From Clostridium sp. (lineage in GTDB: Bacteria > Bacillota > Clostridia > Lachnospirales > Lachnospiraceae): a DNA stretch of 44,023 bases. The notes below the pieces were generated by a model. The model was not told the origin of the DNA. It saw nothing but the letters and a program-made list of their open reading frames with translations, and did not search any database. Of the stretch, positions 17,253 to 24,557 are shown piece after piece. The DNA lies in assembly GCA_023663815.1 (NCBI GenBank), contig JAMPGS010000008.1, forward strand, positions 1 to 44,023, written 5' to 3'. Numbering within the stretch: position 1 is the first letter of the stretch; each line of letters starts with the position of its first letter. The position numbers and the translations under genes were made by a program.

Positions 17253-17387
17253 CAAGTTGGCTTATTGTATTAAACACCGCCATGCTCCGCAAGTCAGCTT
17301 ATTGTACAAACGCCGTCATGCTCTGCGTTTCGGCTCATTGGAACAACCGCCGTTATGCTTCGCAAATCAACTCATTTTTTAAAATCC
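17253..17387. repeat. Imperfect ~37-bp tandem repeat between ftsH and the restriction system
   Basis: Units start at 17253 (37 bases), 17290 (36) and 17326 (37), with a partial fourth at 17363 entering the ftsH stop. Units 1 and 2 differ at about 7 of 37 positions. The common core is near GCTTATTGTA and CCGYCATGCT. There are no spacers, so it is not a CRISPR array. Confidence 0.65.
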
Positions 17388-19771
17388 GAAGGAACGTTTG
17401 AGAAGCGGCCGGTCGCTTTGTTTTCATTTTTTCTGCCGTTCTCCGGCTGGCTGCCATTTTCAGAGCTGCTCCCGGAATGTTGCTCCTCTGATTCTGAGGC
17501 ATCCGCTTTGGGCTGTGCGTTTGGCTCGTTTTCTGCTTTTGCCTCCGCTCCAAGCTGGGTGTTTGGTATGTTTCCGTCCTTTGGCTTTGCTTCTTGTTGG
17601 GCGTTTGGCCCGCTTACTGCTTTCTGCCCTGCTTCAAATTGCGCGTTCGGCATATTTCCAGCTTTCGGCCCTGTGCCAGCGTCAATCCCCGGCTGCATAC
17701 CTGCTTGATTTTCCGGCCCGCTTACTGAATTTTCTCCATCTTTTCCACCGGGCAGGCTCTTTTTTTCGTCCTTTGTTCCGGCTTTCTCCGCCTCTTCCCC
17801 ATTTTCAGAGGGCTCCGCTATTCTTTTTTCCTTGCGGTAAATCTTCATGAATTCTTTGCCGCTGATGGTTTCTTTTTCTATCAAATGCTCCGCCAGCTTA
17901 TCCATCACTTCCCGATTGCCGGAAAGGAGCTCCTTCGCCTCGTCATAGCACCTTTTCAACGTCTCCATTACTTCCGTGTCCACGTCGGCCGCCGTCCTGT
18001 CGCTGCAGGTCAGCCTTGCGCCTCCGCCAAGGTATTCGCTTTCCACCGTCGCCAGCCCCATAAGCCCAAAACGTCTGCTCATGCCAAACCGGGTAACCAT
18101 ATTCGTGGCGATATTCGTGGCCTGTTCGATATCGTTGGCCGCCCCGGTGGTGACGCTTCCAAATACAAGCTCCTCTGCGGCGCGGCCCCCAAGCAGGCTC
18201 ACCAGCCTGTCGTGAAGCTCTGCCTCCGTTTGAAGGTACTTCTCCTCCTCAGGCACATGCATGACATAACCCAGCGCCCCCATAGTTCTGGGGACAATGG
18301 TAATCTTCTGCACCGGCTCCGAATTCTTTTGGAGAGCGCTGATAAGCGCGTGTCCAACCTCATGGTAGGACACAATCTTTCTCTCCTCCTTGCTCATGAT
18401 GCGGTCTTTCTTTTCTTTTCCCACTAACACCTGTTCCACAGCGTCGAACAAATCTTTCTGGGTCACGTATTCCCTGCCGTGCTGAACGGCGTTGATGGCC
18501 GCCTCGTTAATCATATTCGCCAAGTCCGCGCCCACCGCGCCGCTGGTGGCAAGGGCAATGGCGTCCAAATCCACGCTCATATCTAAATGGACGTCCTTGG
18601 CGTGAACCTTAAGGATTTCCACTCTTCCCTTTAAATCCGGCTTATCTACAATAATTCTTCTGTCAAACCGGCCCGGGCGCAAAAGGGCTTTATCCAATAT
18701 CTCCGGCCGGTTGGTTGCCCCTAAAACCAAAATTCCCTTGGAAGTGTCAAATCCATCCATCTCCGACAAAAGCTGGTTCAAGGTCTGCTCCCGCTCCTCG
18801 TTTCCGCCGCCGTATTTGCTGTCACGGCTGCGCCCGATAGCGTCTATCTCATCAATAAATATGATGCAGGGGGCGTTCTTAGTCGCTTCCTTAAACAAGT
18901 CCCTCACTCTGGAAGCGCCCACGCCTACGTACAATTCAATAAAATCCGAACCGGAAAGGGAGAAAAAGGGCACCTTCGCCTCCCCCGCCACCGCCTTTGC
19001 CAGCAGGGTCTTGCCCGTTCCGGGAGGGCCTACAAGCAGCGCGCCCTTGGGCAGTTTTGCGCCAATCTGCACGTACTTTCCGGGATTGTGCAAAAAATCC
19101 ACCACTTCCTGAAGGGATTCCTTGGCCTCGTCCTCCCCCGCCACATCCTTAAAGGTGATTCCCGTTTCCTTCTGCACATAAACCTTGGCCGTGCTCCGTC
19201 CCACACCCATAGGGCCGCCGCCCTTGGACATTTTGCGGAATAAAAGGCTTAAAAGTCCCCACATAAGGACAAAAGGGAATACATAGGACAAGAGGAAGCT
19301 TATCAGCGTACCCGTGCCGTCCGGCACCTGACCTTTCACCTCCACGCCGGCTTCCAAAAGGCGCGCCGTCAGCGTGTCGTCGTCCTCAATCTTACCGGTG
19401 TAGTAACTCACCACGGACCGCATCCCGTACATGTACAGCATGGGCGAAGGCGAATTATTGCTTTCCGTTTTGGGGTCAATATAAATTCTGTCCGTCCCTA
19501 TCACAACGGCCTCTATCTCTTTCTGCTCCAGCATTTGGATAAACTCATTATAGGAAATTTCCTGCTCGGAATCCCCCGTAATCAGCTTTACAAAACCGCT
19601 CACCAAAAGAAGCGACAGAAGCGCCGCAATAATAAACATCACAATATTCTGTTTTCTTGAATCCCGGCCCGGACCTCCCGGCCCGCCGGAACCTCCGTTA
19701 TTTCCATTACCGGAAGAGCCGCCGCCCATGCCCGGCCCGCCGTCGTATTCGTTCATATTATTTTCATTCAT
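17372..19771 (-). CDS. ftsH: ATP-dependent zinc metalloprotease FtsH with a long repeat-bearing C-terminal tail
   Basis: A 799-residue membrane AAA+ protease, longer than the usual 600-680. It has a Gly/Asn-rich cytoplasmic start (1-40), membrane segment 1 (43-62), an extracytoplasmic domain, membrane segment 2 (about 155-178), Walker A GPPGTGKT (248-255), Walker B IIFIDEID, the SRH around 340-372, zinc motif HEVGH (470-474) and third ligand Asp547 in AANDIEQAT. After about residue 650 comes a low-complexity tail with four 14-residue repeats (701-756). Substrates in this family are misfolded membrane proteins and regulators. It is transcribed from its own promoter (19833-19861), divergent from pyrG. 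Confidence 0.96.
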   Translation of the reverse strand: MNENNMNEYDGGPGMGGGSSGNGNNGGSGGPGGPGRDSRKQNIVMFIIAALLSLLLVSGFVKLITGDSEQEISYNEFIQMLEQKEIEAVVIGTDRIYIDPKTESNNSPSPMLYMYGMRSVVSYYTGKIEDDDTLTARLLEAGVEVKGQVPDGTGTLISFLLSYVFPFVLMWGLLSLLFRKMSKGGGPMGVGRSTAKVYVQKETGITFKDVAGEDEAKESLQEVVDFLHNPGKYVQIGAKLPKGALLVGPPGTGKTLLAKAVAGEAKVPFFSLSGSDFIELYVGVGASRVRDLFKEATKNAPCIIFIDEIDAIGRSRDSKYGGGNEEREQTLNQLLSEMDGFDTSKGILVLGATNRPEILDKALLRPGRFDRRIIVDKPDLKGRVEILKVHAKDVHLDMSVDLDAIALATSGAVGADLANMINEAAINAVQHGREYVTQKDLFDAVEQVLVGKEKKDRIMSKEERKIVSYHEVGHALISALQKNSEPVQKITIVPRTMGALGYVMHVPEEEKYLQTEAELHDRLVSLLGGRAAEELVFGSVTTGAANDIEQATNIATNMVTRFGMSRRFGLMGLATVESEYLGGGARLTCSDRTAADVDTEVMETLKRCYDEAKELLSGNREVMDKLAEHLIEKETISGKEFMKIYRKEKRIAEPSENGEEAEKAGTKDEKKSLPGGKDGENSVSGPENQAGMQPGIDAGTGPKAGNMPNAQFEAGQKAVSGPNAQQEAKPKDGNIPNTQLGAEAKAENEPNAQPKADASESEEQHSGSSSENGSQPENGRKNENKATGRFSNVPSDFKK
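17504..17671 (-). repeat. Four tandem 14-residue (42-bp) repeats in the FtsH tail
   Basis: Residues 701-714, 715-728, 729-742 and 743-756 align as GPKAGNMPNAQFEA, GQKAVSGPNAQQEA, KPKDGNIPNTQLGA and EAKAENEPNAQPKA. PN(A/T)Q at the same place in each is the clearest conserved core. The segment is predicted to be disordered and lies beyond the protease domain. Confidence 0.85.
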
Positions 19772-19832
19772 GGTATTTCCCCATCTTTTTATTCTTTTCC
19801 TGCACCGCTATGGCGGTACGCACTCTTTTCTT

Positions 19833-19861
19833 ATTATAGTGATTGAAAAATCATAAATCAA
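19833..19861 (-). promoter_or_regulatory. Promoter of ftsH
   Basis: On the minus strand, TTGATT (19856-19861) and TATAAT (19833-19838) are exactly 17 bases apart. A small hairpin (ACCGC/GCGGT, about 19803-19816) lies in the leader. Confidence 0.7.
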
Positions 19862-19885
19862 TAAGAAGATTATGAATTATCTGTG

Positions 19886-19920
19886 ATTCTATAAAACTTT
19901 TCTTAAATTTTTTATAGAAT
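19886..19920. repeat. AT-rich 11-bp inverted repeat between divergent ftsH and pyrG promoters
   Basis: ATTCTATAAAA (19886-19896) and TTTTATAGAAT (19910-19920) are perfect inverted copies 13 bases apart, followed by TTTATTTTTT on the plus strand. It could be an operator shared by the two genes or a transcription block between them. Confidence 0.5.
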
Positions 19921-19958
19921 TTTATTTTTTATAGTAGATTTTTCCTTTGATTCCATTG

Positions 19959-19964
19959 TATAAT
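19959..19964 (+). promoter_or_regulatory. -10 box of a pyrG promoter
   Basis: A perfect TATAAT lies 32 bases before the pyrG ATG. The matching -35 region (TAGATT, 18 bases upstream) is weak. No PyrR or C-run attenuator is obvious in the very short leader. Confidence 0.45.
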
Positions 19965-19996
19965 AAAAAATGATTTTTTCATCTGGAGGAAATGCT

Positions 19997-21601
19997 ATGG
20001 CAGTAAAATACGTGTTTGTAACAGGCGGCGTTGTTTCGGGTTTAGGCAAAGGAATTACAGCCGCTTCTTTAGGTAGATTGCTCAAAGCCAGAGGCTATAA
20101 GGTGACAATGCAGAAGTTTGACCCTTATATTAATATAGACCCCGGAACCATGAACCCTATCCAGCACGGAGAAGTTTTCGTTACGGAGGACGGAACAGAG
20201 ACCGATCTTGACCTTGGGCACTATGAGCGTTTCATTGACGAAAATCTGGACAAGAATTCCAATGTGACGACGGGCAAAATTTACTGGAGCGTACTTCAAA
20301 AAGAGCGCAGGGGCGATTACGGCGGCGGAACGGTTCAGGTAATTCCTCATATTACAAATGAAATTAAAAGTCGTTTTTACCGCAATTTCACCGACGAGGA
20401 CACGCGGATTGCCATTATCGAGGTGGGCGGCACCGTGGGCGATATTGAGAGCCAGCCTTTTCTTGAATCTATCCGCCAGTTCCAGCATGAAATCGGACAT
20501 GAAAACGCAATTTTAATCCATGTGACGCTGATTCCTTATCTGAAAGCGTCGCAGGAAATGAAAACCAAACCCACCCAGGCCAGCGTAAAGGAGCTGCAGG
20601 GCATGGGCATCCGCCCCGACATTATCGTGTGCCGCAGCGAGTACCCTTTAAGCCAAGGAATTAAGGATAAAATAGCCCTTTTCTGCAACGTGCCCAACAA
20701 TCACGTGCTGCAGAATCTGGATGTTGAGTATTTATATGAAGCGCCTCTCGCCATGGAAAACGAGCATCTTGCGCAGGTTGCCTGCGAATGTCTAAAGCTG
20801 GAATGTCCCCAGCCGGACCTTGCGGACTGGCGGGCGATGGTGGAATCCTTGCGGGCTCCTGCAGGCGAAGTTACCATAGCTTTAGTTGGAAAATACGTAC
20901 AGCTCCACGACGCCTATATCAGCGTTGTTGAAGCCTTAAAGCACGGCGGCATCTCCAATCATGTCACCGTAAATATCAAGTGGATTGATTCCGAAAGAGT
21001 GACGGAGGAAACTGCCGACAGCTTGTTTGAGGACGTCAGCGGAATTCTTGTGCCCGGCGGCTTTGGCCCTCGCGGAATCGAAGGGAAAATTTGCGCCATT
21101 CAATATGCAAGAACCCACAAGATGCCCTATTTGGGAATCTGCCTTGGTATGCAGCTTGCCATTGTGGAATTCGCCCGCAATGTGGTGGGGTACAACGACG
21201 CCAACAGCATTGAGCTTGACCCTTCCACTTCCCACCCGGTGATTGCCCTTATGCCGGATCAAAACGGCGTGGAGGATATTGGCGGAACTTTAAGGCTTGG
21301 CTCTTATCCCTGCAAGCTGGATAAAAATTCTCAGGCATACCGGCTGTACGGGGAGGAGCTCATTCATGAGCGGCATAGACACCGCTACGAGGTAAACAAC
21401 GATTTTCGCTCCGTGCTGACAGAACACGGAATGAAGCTTTCGGGACATTCCCCCGACGGGCGCATCGTTGAGATGTGCGAGCTGCCGGGACATCCTTTCT
21501 TCCTTGCCACGCAGGGGCATCCTGAGTTGAAGTCAAGGCCCAATAGGCCCCACCCGCTGTTTAGAGGGTTTATTGAGGCGGCGACGAAATATGAAAAATA
21601 A
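19997..21601 (+). CDS. pyrG: CTP synthase
   Basis: A 534-residue enzyme converting UTP to CTP with ATP and glutamine, the last step of de novo pyrimidine nucleotide synthesis. The N-terminal synthetase domain has [20 protein letters not shown] (P-loop). The C-terminal class I glutamine amidotransferase has the nucleophile Cys in LGICLGMQ and the His/Glu pair in GHPELKSRP. The start MAVKYV is chosen because TGGAGG is seven bases upstream; the open frame extends nine codons earlier without a site. It is followed by a bidirectional terminator shared with the convergent flagellin gene. Confidence 0.97.
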   Translation: MAVKYVFVTGGVVSGLGKGITAASLGRLLKARGYKVTMQKFDPYINIDPGTMNPIQHGEVFVTEDGTETDLDLGHYERFIDENLDKNSNVTTGKIYWSVLQKERRGDYGGGTVQVIPHITNEIKSRFYRNFTDEDTRIAIIEVGGTVGDIESQPFLESIRQFQHEIGHENAILIHVTLIPYLKASQEMKTKPTQASVKELQGMGIRPDIIVCRSEYPLSQGIKDKIALFCNVPNNHVLQNLDVEYLYEAPLAMENEHLAQVACECLKLECPQPDLADWRAMVESLRAPAGEVTIALVGKYVQLHDAYISVVEALKHGGISNHVTVNIKWIDSERVTEETADSLFEDVSGILVPGGFGPRGIEGKICAIQYARTHKMPYLGICLGMQLAIVEFARNVVGYNDANSIELDPSTSHPVIALMPDQNGVEDIGGTLRLGSYPCKLDKNSQAYRLYGEELIHERHRHRYEVNNDFRSVLTEHGMKLSGHSPDGRIVEMCELPGHPFFLATQGHPELKSRPNRPHPLFRGFIEAATKYEK

Positions 21602-21608
21602 TAAAATC

Positions 21609-21640
21609 AAGGCGGCATGGTTTTCCATGCCGCCTTTCAT
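21609..21640. terminator. Bidirectional terminator between pyrG and the flagellin gene
   Basis: GGCGGCATGG (21611-21620) and CCATGCCGCC (21625-21634) form a perfect 10-bp stem with a TTTT loop. T-rich sequence follows on the plus strand, and on the minus strand the stem is followed by TTGATTTTATT. Confidence 0.85.
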
Positions 21641-21667
21641 TCCCGCAAGGAGTCCCCGCCTCTTATT

Positions 21668-22432
21668 TTACTGGAACAATCTTGTTACCAGTGATTCCTG
21701 CTCCATCCGCTTTTTCAGCATCAAAGAGCTATAATCTCTGAGCAGCTCTTGTTTTTTCTTCTCGGATATTGCCTGAGGCATATCCAAATCCTCTATACGG
21801 CTTCTGGAGTTTAACTGCTCCAGCGAAGCAGAGGTATTATAATTGTAGGTATGCTCCAGACGATTAGTCGCAGCTCCAAGATTGCCTCTCTTGGCGGAAA
21901 TCATATCCATTGCCCTATCGATGTCCTTCAAGTTAAAATTGCCGGAAGTCACATCAAAGTTAGCAATGCCAAGAGCCTCTAACGTGGAGTTTTCCATGCG
22001 GATTTTCATACCGCCGCCGTCCGGATTGGTCGCCAGACTTAAATCAGCCATGCTCCCGTCCAGAAGCTTTTTCTCATTAAAGGTCGTATCCCTTGCCAGA
22101 GACTGAATACCTTCTTTTAACTGGTCAATCTCGTTCTGGTACATTTGCCTTTCCGTGGATGAATTTAATCCATTCATGGATTTTAAAGCAAGCTCGCGGA
22201 TTCTCTGCAAATAATCCATCATGCCGCCCATAGCGCCGTCCGCTACGTTTAACGCGCCGATGCCGTCCTTTGCATTGTCCGCACCTACCCGAAGCCCTGT
22301 CTCTTCCCTTTCCATTTTTTGTCCAATGGCAAGCCCCGCCGCGTCGTCCGCCGCCGCGTTAATCCGCTTTCCACTGGCAATGTGGGAATAGGAATCATAA
22401 ATCCCGTTATTGCTTACCGACATACTGCTCAT
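21668..22432 (-). CDS. Short flagellin-family protein
   Basis: 254 residues. The D0/D1 flagellin core is plain: SGKRINAAADDAAGLAIGQK (20-39), DGIGALNVADGAM, and RIRELALKSMNG; the C-terminal helix region includes RGNLGAATNRLEHTYNYNT and RIEDLDMPQA. It is unusual: only 19 residues precede SGKRIN where flagellins normally have about 33, the variable domain is almost absent, and the end (KKRMEQESLVTRLFQ) departs from the usual Ala/Gln-rich terminus. The ATG chosen follows AGGAGGTGCGGTT. It is distant from other flagellar genes and has a sigma-A promoter (22489-22517). It could be a minor flagellin or a secreted flagellin-like protein. Confidence 0.85.
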   Translation of the reverse strand: MSSMSVSNNGIYDSYSHIASGKRINAAADDAAGLAIGQKMEREETGLRVGADNAKDGIGALNVADGAMGGMMDYLQRIRELALKSMNGLNSSTERQMYQNEIDQLKEGIQSLARDTTFNEKKLLDGSMADLSLATNPDGGGMKIRMENSTLEALGIANFDVTSGNFNLKDIDRAMDMISAKRGNLGAATNRLEHTYNYNTSASLEQLNSRSRIEDLDMPQAISEKKKQELLRDYSSLMLKKRMEQESLVTRLFQ

Positions 22433-22488
22433 AACCGCACCTCCTTTCCTCTTACAAGTCCTACAAAAAGACTGCATTTATCATCTTT

Positions 22489-22517
22489 ATTATAATTCTT
22501 TTGGAAAGATATCTCAA
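22489..22517 (-). promoter_or_regulatory. Sigma-A-type promoter of the flagellin-like gene
   Basis: On the minus strand, TTGAGA (22512-22517) and TATAAT (22489-22494) are 17 bases apart. GCCGATT, a partial sigma-D (sigma-28) -10, overlaps just upstream, but no TAAA stands at the right distance. Confidence 0.6.
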
Positions 22518-22596
22518 TCGGCAGGAAGGAATTCTTCAGAAAAAATTCCTTAAAAATTTTTTCTTTTAAAAATATTTTCTTGAAAATTGAATCAGC

Positions 22597-22625
22597 TTTA
22601 CACTTTTTGCGCTATCCGCTATAAT
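22597..22625 (+). promoter_or_regulatory. Promoter of the 59-residue orphan ORF
   Basis: TTTACA (22597-22602) and TATAAT (22620-22625) are exactly 17 bases apart, 33 bases before the ATG. Confidence 0.65.
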
Positions 22626-22657
22626 AAAATCATATCAACTTAAAGGACGGTGAAAGG

Positions 22658-22837
22658 ATGGTGCAGGAAGTGTCGGATAAAGAATTAATCACAATTACAA
22701 TTGACAGATATGCAGAATTACAGCGCATTAAACAATCAAATGGCAATCAAGAAAATAAGGAACTCGACTATTCTATCAGGCTGGCAGCTGCAAAATTATC
22801 GTCTTTGGGTGTGAATGTTGAGGATATAACCCTTTAA
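22658..22837 (+). CDS. Small protein of unknown function, 59 residues
   Basis: I do not recognise the family. The ATG follows a GGTGAAAGG leader and the gene has a strong promoter (22597-22625) and its own terminator (22910-22961), so it is very likely real. It begins MVQEVSDKELITITIDRYAE and ends LSSLGVNVEDITL. It is acidic, with a probable helix around residues 15-50 and no signal peptide or membrane segment. It is divergent from the flagellin-like gene and next to a decayed toxin-antitoxin pair. The beginning (ITITIDRYAEL) resembles short DNA-binding or antitoxin-like proteins, but this is only an impression. Confidence 0.65.
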   Translation: MVQEVSDKELITITIDRYAELQRIKQSNGNQENKELDYSIRLAAAKLSSLGVNVEDITL

Positions 22838-22909
22838 GCGTAATCAGCAACAATATATTTTCCGCCGCCGCACAAATTTAAAATTTTTCCAGCGAATCAT
22901 AAAAGCAGT

Positions 22910-22961
22910 AAAAAGTGTGAAGTTTATTCAATTATTAGGGACTTTGCACTTTTTCTTTTTT
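22910..22961 (+). terminator. Intrinsic terminator after the 59-residue ORF
   Basis: AAAAAGTG (22910-22917) pairs with CACTTTTT (22947-22954), with a further AAGT/ACTT inside, followed by CTTTTTT. It lies 73 bases after the stop. Confidence 0.7.
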
Positions 22962-23017
22962 GAAAATGATAGATTACAAAAAACAATAACCTAAACCGCT
23001 ATCCATCTTTTCAAATT

Positions 23018-23214
23018 CTAAAATTGGCTGGGCGTATATCTAATCGTCACAATAATGACCTGCTTATATCTTCCAAAGATAAAATTTCCGTTTCAATTTT
23101 ACTTACTAAGCTTAAAGCCGCTTCCGGCGCTAGTAAGGTCTGGGCAATATAGGTGTAGATATCGTCTAAATCCCGCAATGCACGACTTGTAAAACTGACA
23201 TTGTATTTATCCAA
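23018..23214 (-). pseudogene. RelE/ParE-family toxin with an internal deletion
   Basis: The remnant starts with TTG at 23212-23214, overlapping the antitoxin stop by 8 bases. It reads LDKYNVSFTSRALRDLDDIY and on to IETEILSLEDI, then runs out of frame to TGA at 23047-23049. In another frame the sequence at the break continues KQVIIVTIRYTPSQF and a stop at 23018-23020, which is a typical ParE C-terminus. The middle of the protein (about 35 codons expected, including the conserved core) is therefore deleted and the two ends are joined out of frame. ParE/RelE proteins poison gyrase or cut mRNA on ribosomes; this copy should be inactive. Confidence 0.75.
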
Positions 23215-23455
23215 AATGCTTTCTCCTTAAAGATGCCAATGCCTTTTTAGCATCATGAAGCCGCCCGTTCTGTGTGTACTCGTTTTCTGATTCTAAGATT
23301 GCGGCATCCATTTCAACGGTATCTAACATAGATTCATATACTTCAATACTCATTACAACAAGGTCTCCGTATCCATTTTTAGTAATAAATATCGGTTCTC
23401 TTTTTGCGTGGCAGATTTCAGAAATTTCATTAGTATTTCGTAAGTCCGTATTAAC
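23207..23455 (-). pseudogene. Phd/YefM-family antitoxin without an intact start
   Basis: An 82-codon frame reads VNTDLRNTNEISEICHAKRE, then PIFITKNGYGDLVVMSIEVY and ends ALASLRRKHFG, the classic Phd/YefM fold with its DNA-binding N-terminus and toxin-binding C-terminus. An in-frame TAA (23456-23458) directly precedes the Val, and no start codon is found before the internal Met at VVMSIE. The N-terminus thus appears frameshifted or mutated. It is coupled to the ParE remnant downstream. A protein initiating at the internal Met would lack DNA binding. Confidence 0.7.
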
Positions 23456-23461
23456 TTACTA

Positions 23462-23490
23462 TTGACTTAATCCCCACCATATTTTATAAT
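23462..23490 (+). promoter_or_regulatory. Promoter of the marR-oxidase operon
   Basis: TTGACT (23462-23467) and TATAAT (23485-23490) are exactly 17 bases apart, 50 bases before the TTG start. Confidence 0.75.
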
Positions 23491-23497
23491 TTAATTA

Positions 23498-23523
23498 TTC
23501 TATATAGAACTATTCTAATTAGA
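23498..23523. promoter_or_regulatory. Twin palindromes at the marR transcription start, candidate MarR operator
   Basis: TTCTATATAGAA (23498-23509) and TCTAATTAGA (23514-23523) are perfect palindromes with centres 15 bp apart, covering the predicted start of transcription. MarR regulators usually bind such sites and repress their own operon. Confidence 0.55.
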
Positions 23524-23539
23524 TTATTAGGAGTCACTC

Positions 23540-24031
23540 TTGGAAACAAAAGGCGGATTTTATATCACACAAATAAAACAGCTTCAGGACAGGATTTTTG
23601 AAAAGCTTCTGCTTGAAAACGGCATTGAATTAAGCGGCGGGCAAGGACGGATTCTTTTTGTCCTGTGGAAAAACAACCACCTCACTATAAGCGAAATCAG
23701 CAGGGCAACCTCCCTTGCAAAGAATTCCGTTTCCATTATTGTAGACGGAATGGTAAACAAAAATATCCTTGAGAGGAACGTCAACCCCAAAAACCGCCGC
23801 CAGACAATTATCTCCCTCACAAAATACGCCATATCCCTGCAGGAAAGTTACGAGGCTGTCTCCCAGAAAATGAACGCTTTATTTTATCAGGGATTTTCCG
23901 CCGAAGAGCGGAGCGTATTTGAAAATTATCTTGCCAGAATACTTGACACTCTGACACAGGCCGAAAAAAACGGCTTTCCATTTACCCAAAATGAGGAGAA
24001 TTCCAATGAAAACAAGACAGCAGATTTTTGA
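23540..24031 (+). CDS. MarR-family transcriptional regulator
   Basis: 163 residues, winged helix-turn-helix. LSGGQGRILFVLWKNN is followed by LTISEISRATSLAKNSVSII (recognition helix) and by the wing NPKNRRQTIISLT. The C-terminal helix would form the dimer. The start is TTG with AGGAG upstream. It overlaps the oxidase gene by 26 bases, so the pair is one operon; the twin palindromes at 23498-23523 are a likely autoregulatory site. Ligand unknown; MarR proteins often respond to phenolic compounds or oxidants. Confidence 0.88.
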   Translation: METKGGFYITQIKQLQDRIFEKLLLENGIELSGGQGRILFVLWKNNHLTISEISRATSLAKNSVSIIVDGMVNKNILERNVNPKNRRQTIISLTKYAISLQESYEAVSQKMNALFYQGFSAEERSVFENYLARILDTLTQAEKNGFPFTQNEENSNENKTADF

Positions 24032-24434
24032 ATTTATTGAAAAACAAAAAACAGCCTTTATTGCTTCCGTGGACGAAGAGGGTTTTCCAAACATAAAGGC
24101 CATGTTCGCGCCCCGCAAGATAGAGGGGAACTGTTTTTACTTTTCCACCAACACCTCTTCCATGCGCGCCGCGCAATACATGGCAAACCCAAAGGCAAGC
24201 CTTTATTTCTATAGCAGAGGACGCTTTAAATGTGAAGGCCTCATGCTGGTTGGCGTTATGGAGGTTCTGCAGGACGCGGATATCAAAAAAGAAATATGGC
24301 AAACCGGCGACACTCTGTATTACAATCAGGGCGTTACCGACCCCGATTACTGCGTATTAAAGTTTACGGCAAAGAAGGGCAGGCATTACTGCGCGCTGAA
24401 AAAAGAAAGCTTCTCCATGGAAGAATTAAAATAG
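24006..24434 (+). CDS. Pyridoxamine 5'-phosphate oxidase-family (flavin-binding split-barrel) protein
   Basis: 142 residues with the split-barrel FMN-binding fold: FIASVDEEGFPNIKAMFA near the start, then CFYFSTNTSSMRAAQYMANP and ASLYFYSRGRFKCEGLMLVG. It belongs to the small PNPOx-like family of general stress or heme/flavin proteins rather than to PdxH. The start MKTRQQ is preferred because GAGGAG lies eight bases before it. It overlaps the marR gene and is probably under its control. Substrate unknown. Confidence 0.85.
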   Translation: MKTRQQIFEFIEKQKTAFIASVDEEGFPNIKAMFAPRKIEGNCFYFSTNTSSMRAAQYMANPKASLYFYSRGRFKCEGLMLVGVMEVLQDADIKKEIWQTGDTLYYNQGVTDPDYCVLKFTAKKGRHYCALKKESFSMEELK

Positions 24435-24468
24435 TAGAGACCGTGCAAAAATAAAGTTCCCGCGGCAT

Positions 24469-24509
24469 GGGTCAAATATCTGCAAGCAGCCGTTTGACCC
24501 GTTGCTTGC
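24469..24509. repeat. Interlocked inverted repeats (possible pseudoknot) between convergent oxidase and fcl
   Basis: GGGTCAAA (24469-24476) pairs with TTTGACCC (24493-24500). GCAAGC (24482-24487), inside that loop, pairs with GCTTGC (24504-24509) outside it. The order a-b-a'-b' allows either alternative hairpins or an H-type pseudoknot on both strands. Confidence 0.5.
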
Positions 24510-24557
24510 GGAAATGAAATGCAACGCAGTTTTAAGCGAAACGGGAATTGTAAAATC

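Noticed and set aside
17253..17387. CRISPR-like array of ~37-bp repeats
   Set aside because: Repeats are directly adjacent and degenerate, with no unique spacers and no cas genes.
22518..22560. Sigma-28 (flagellar) promoter for the flagellin-like gene
   Set aside because: GCCGATT is present but no TAAA box stands 15 bases upstream, while a good sigma-A promoter is seen.
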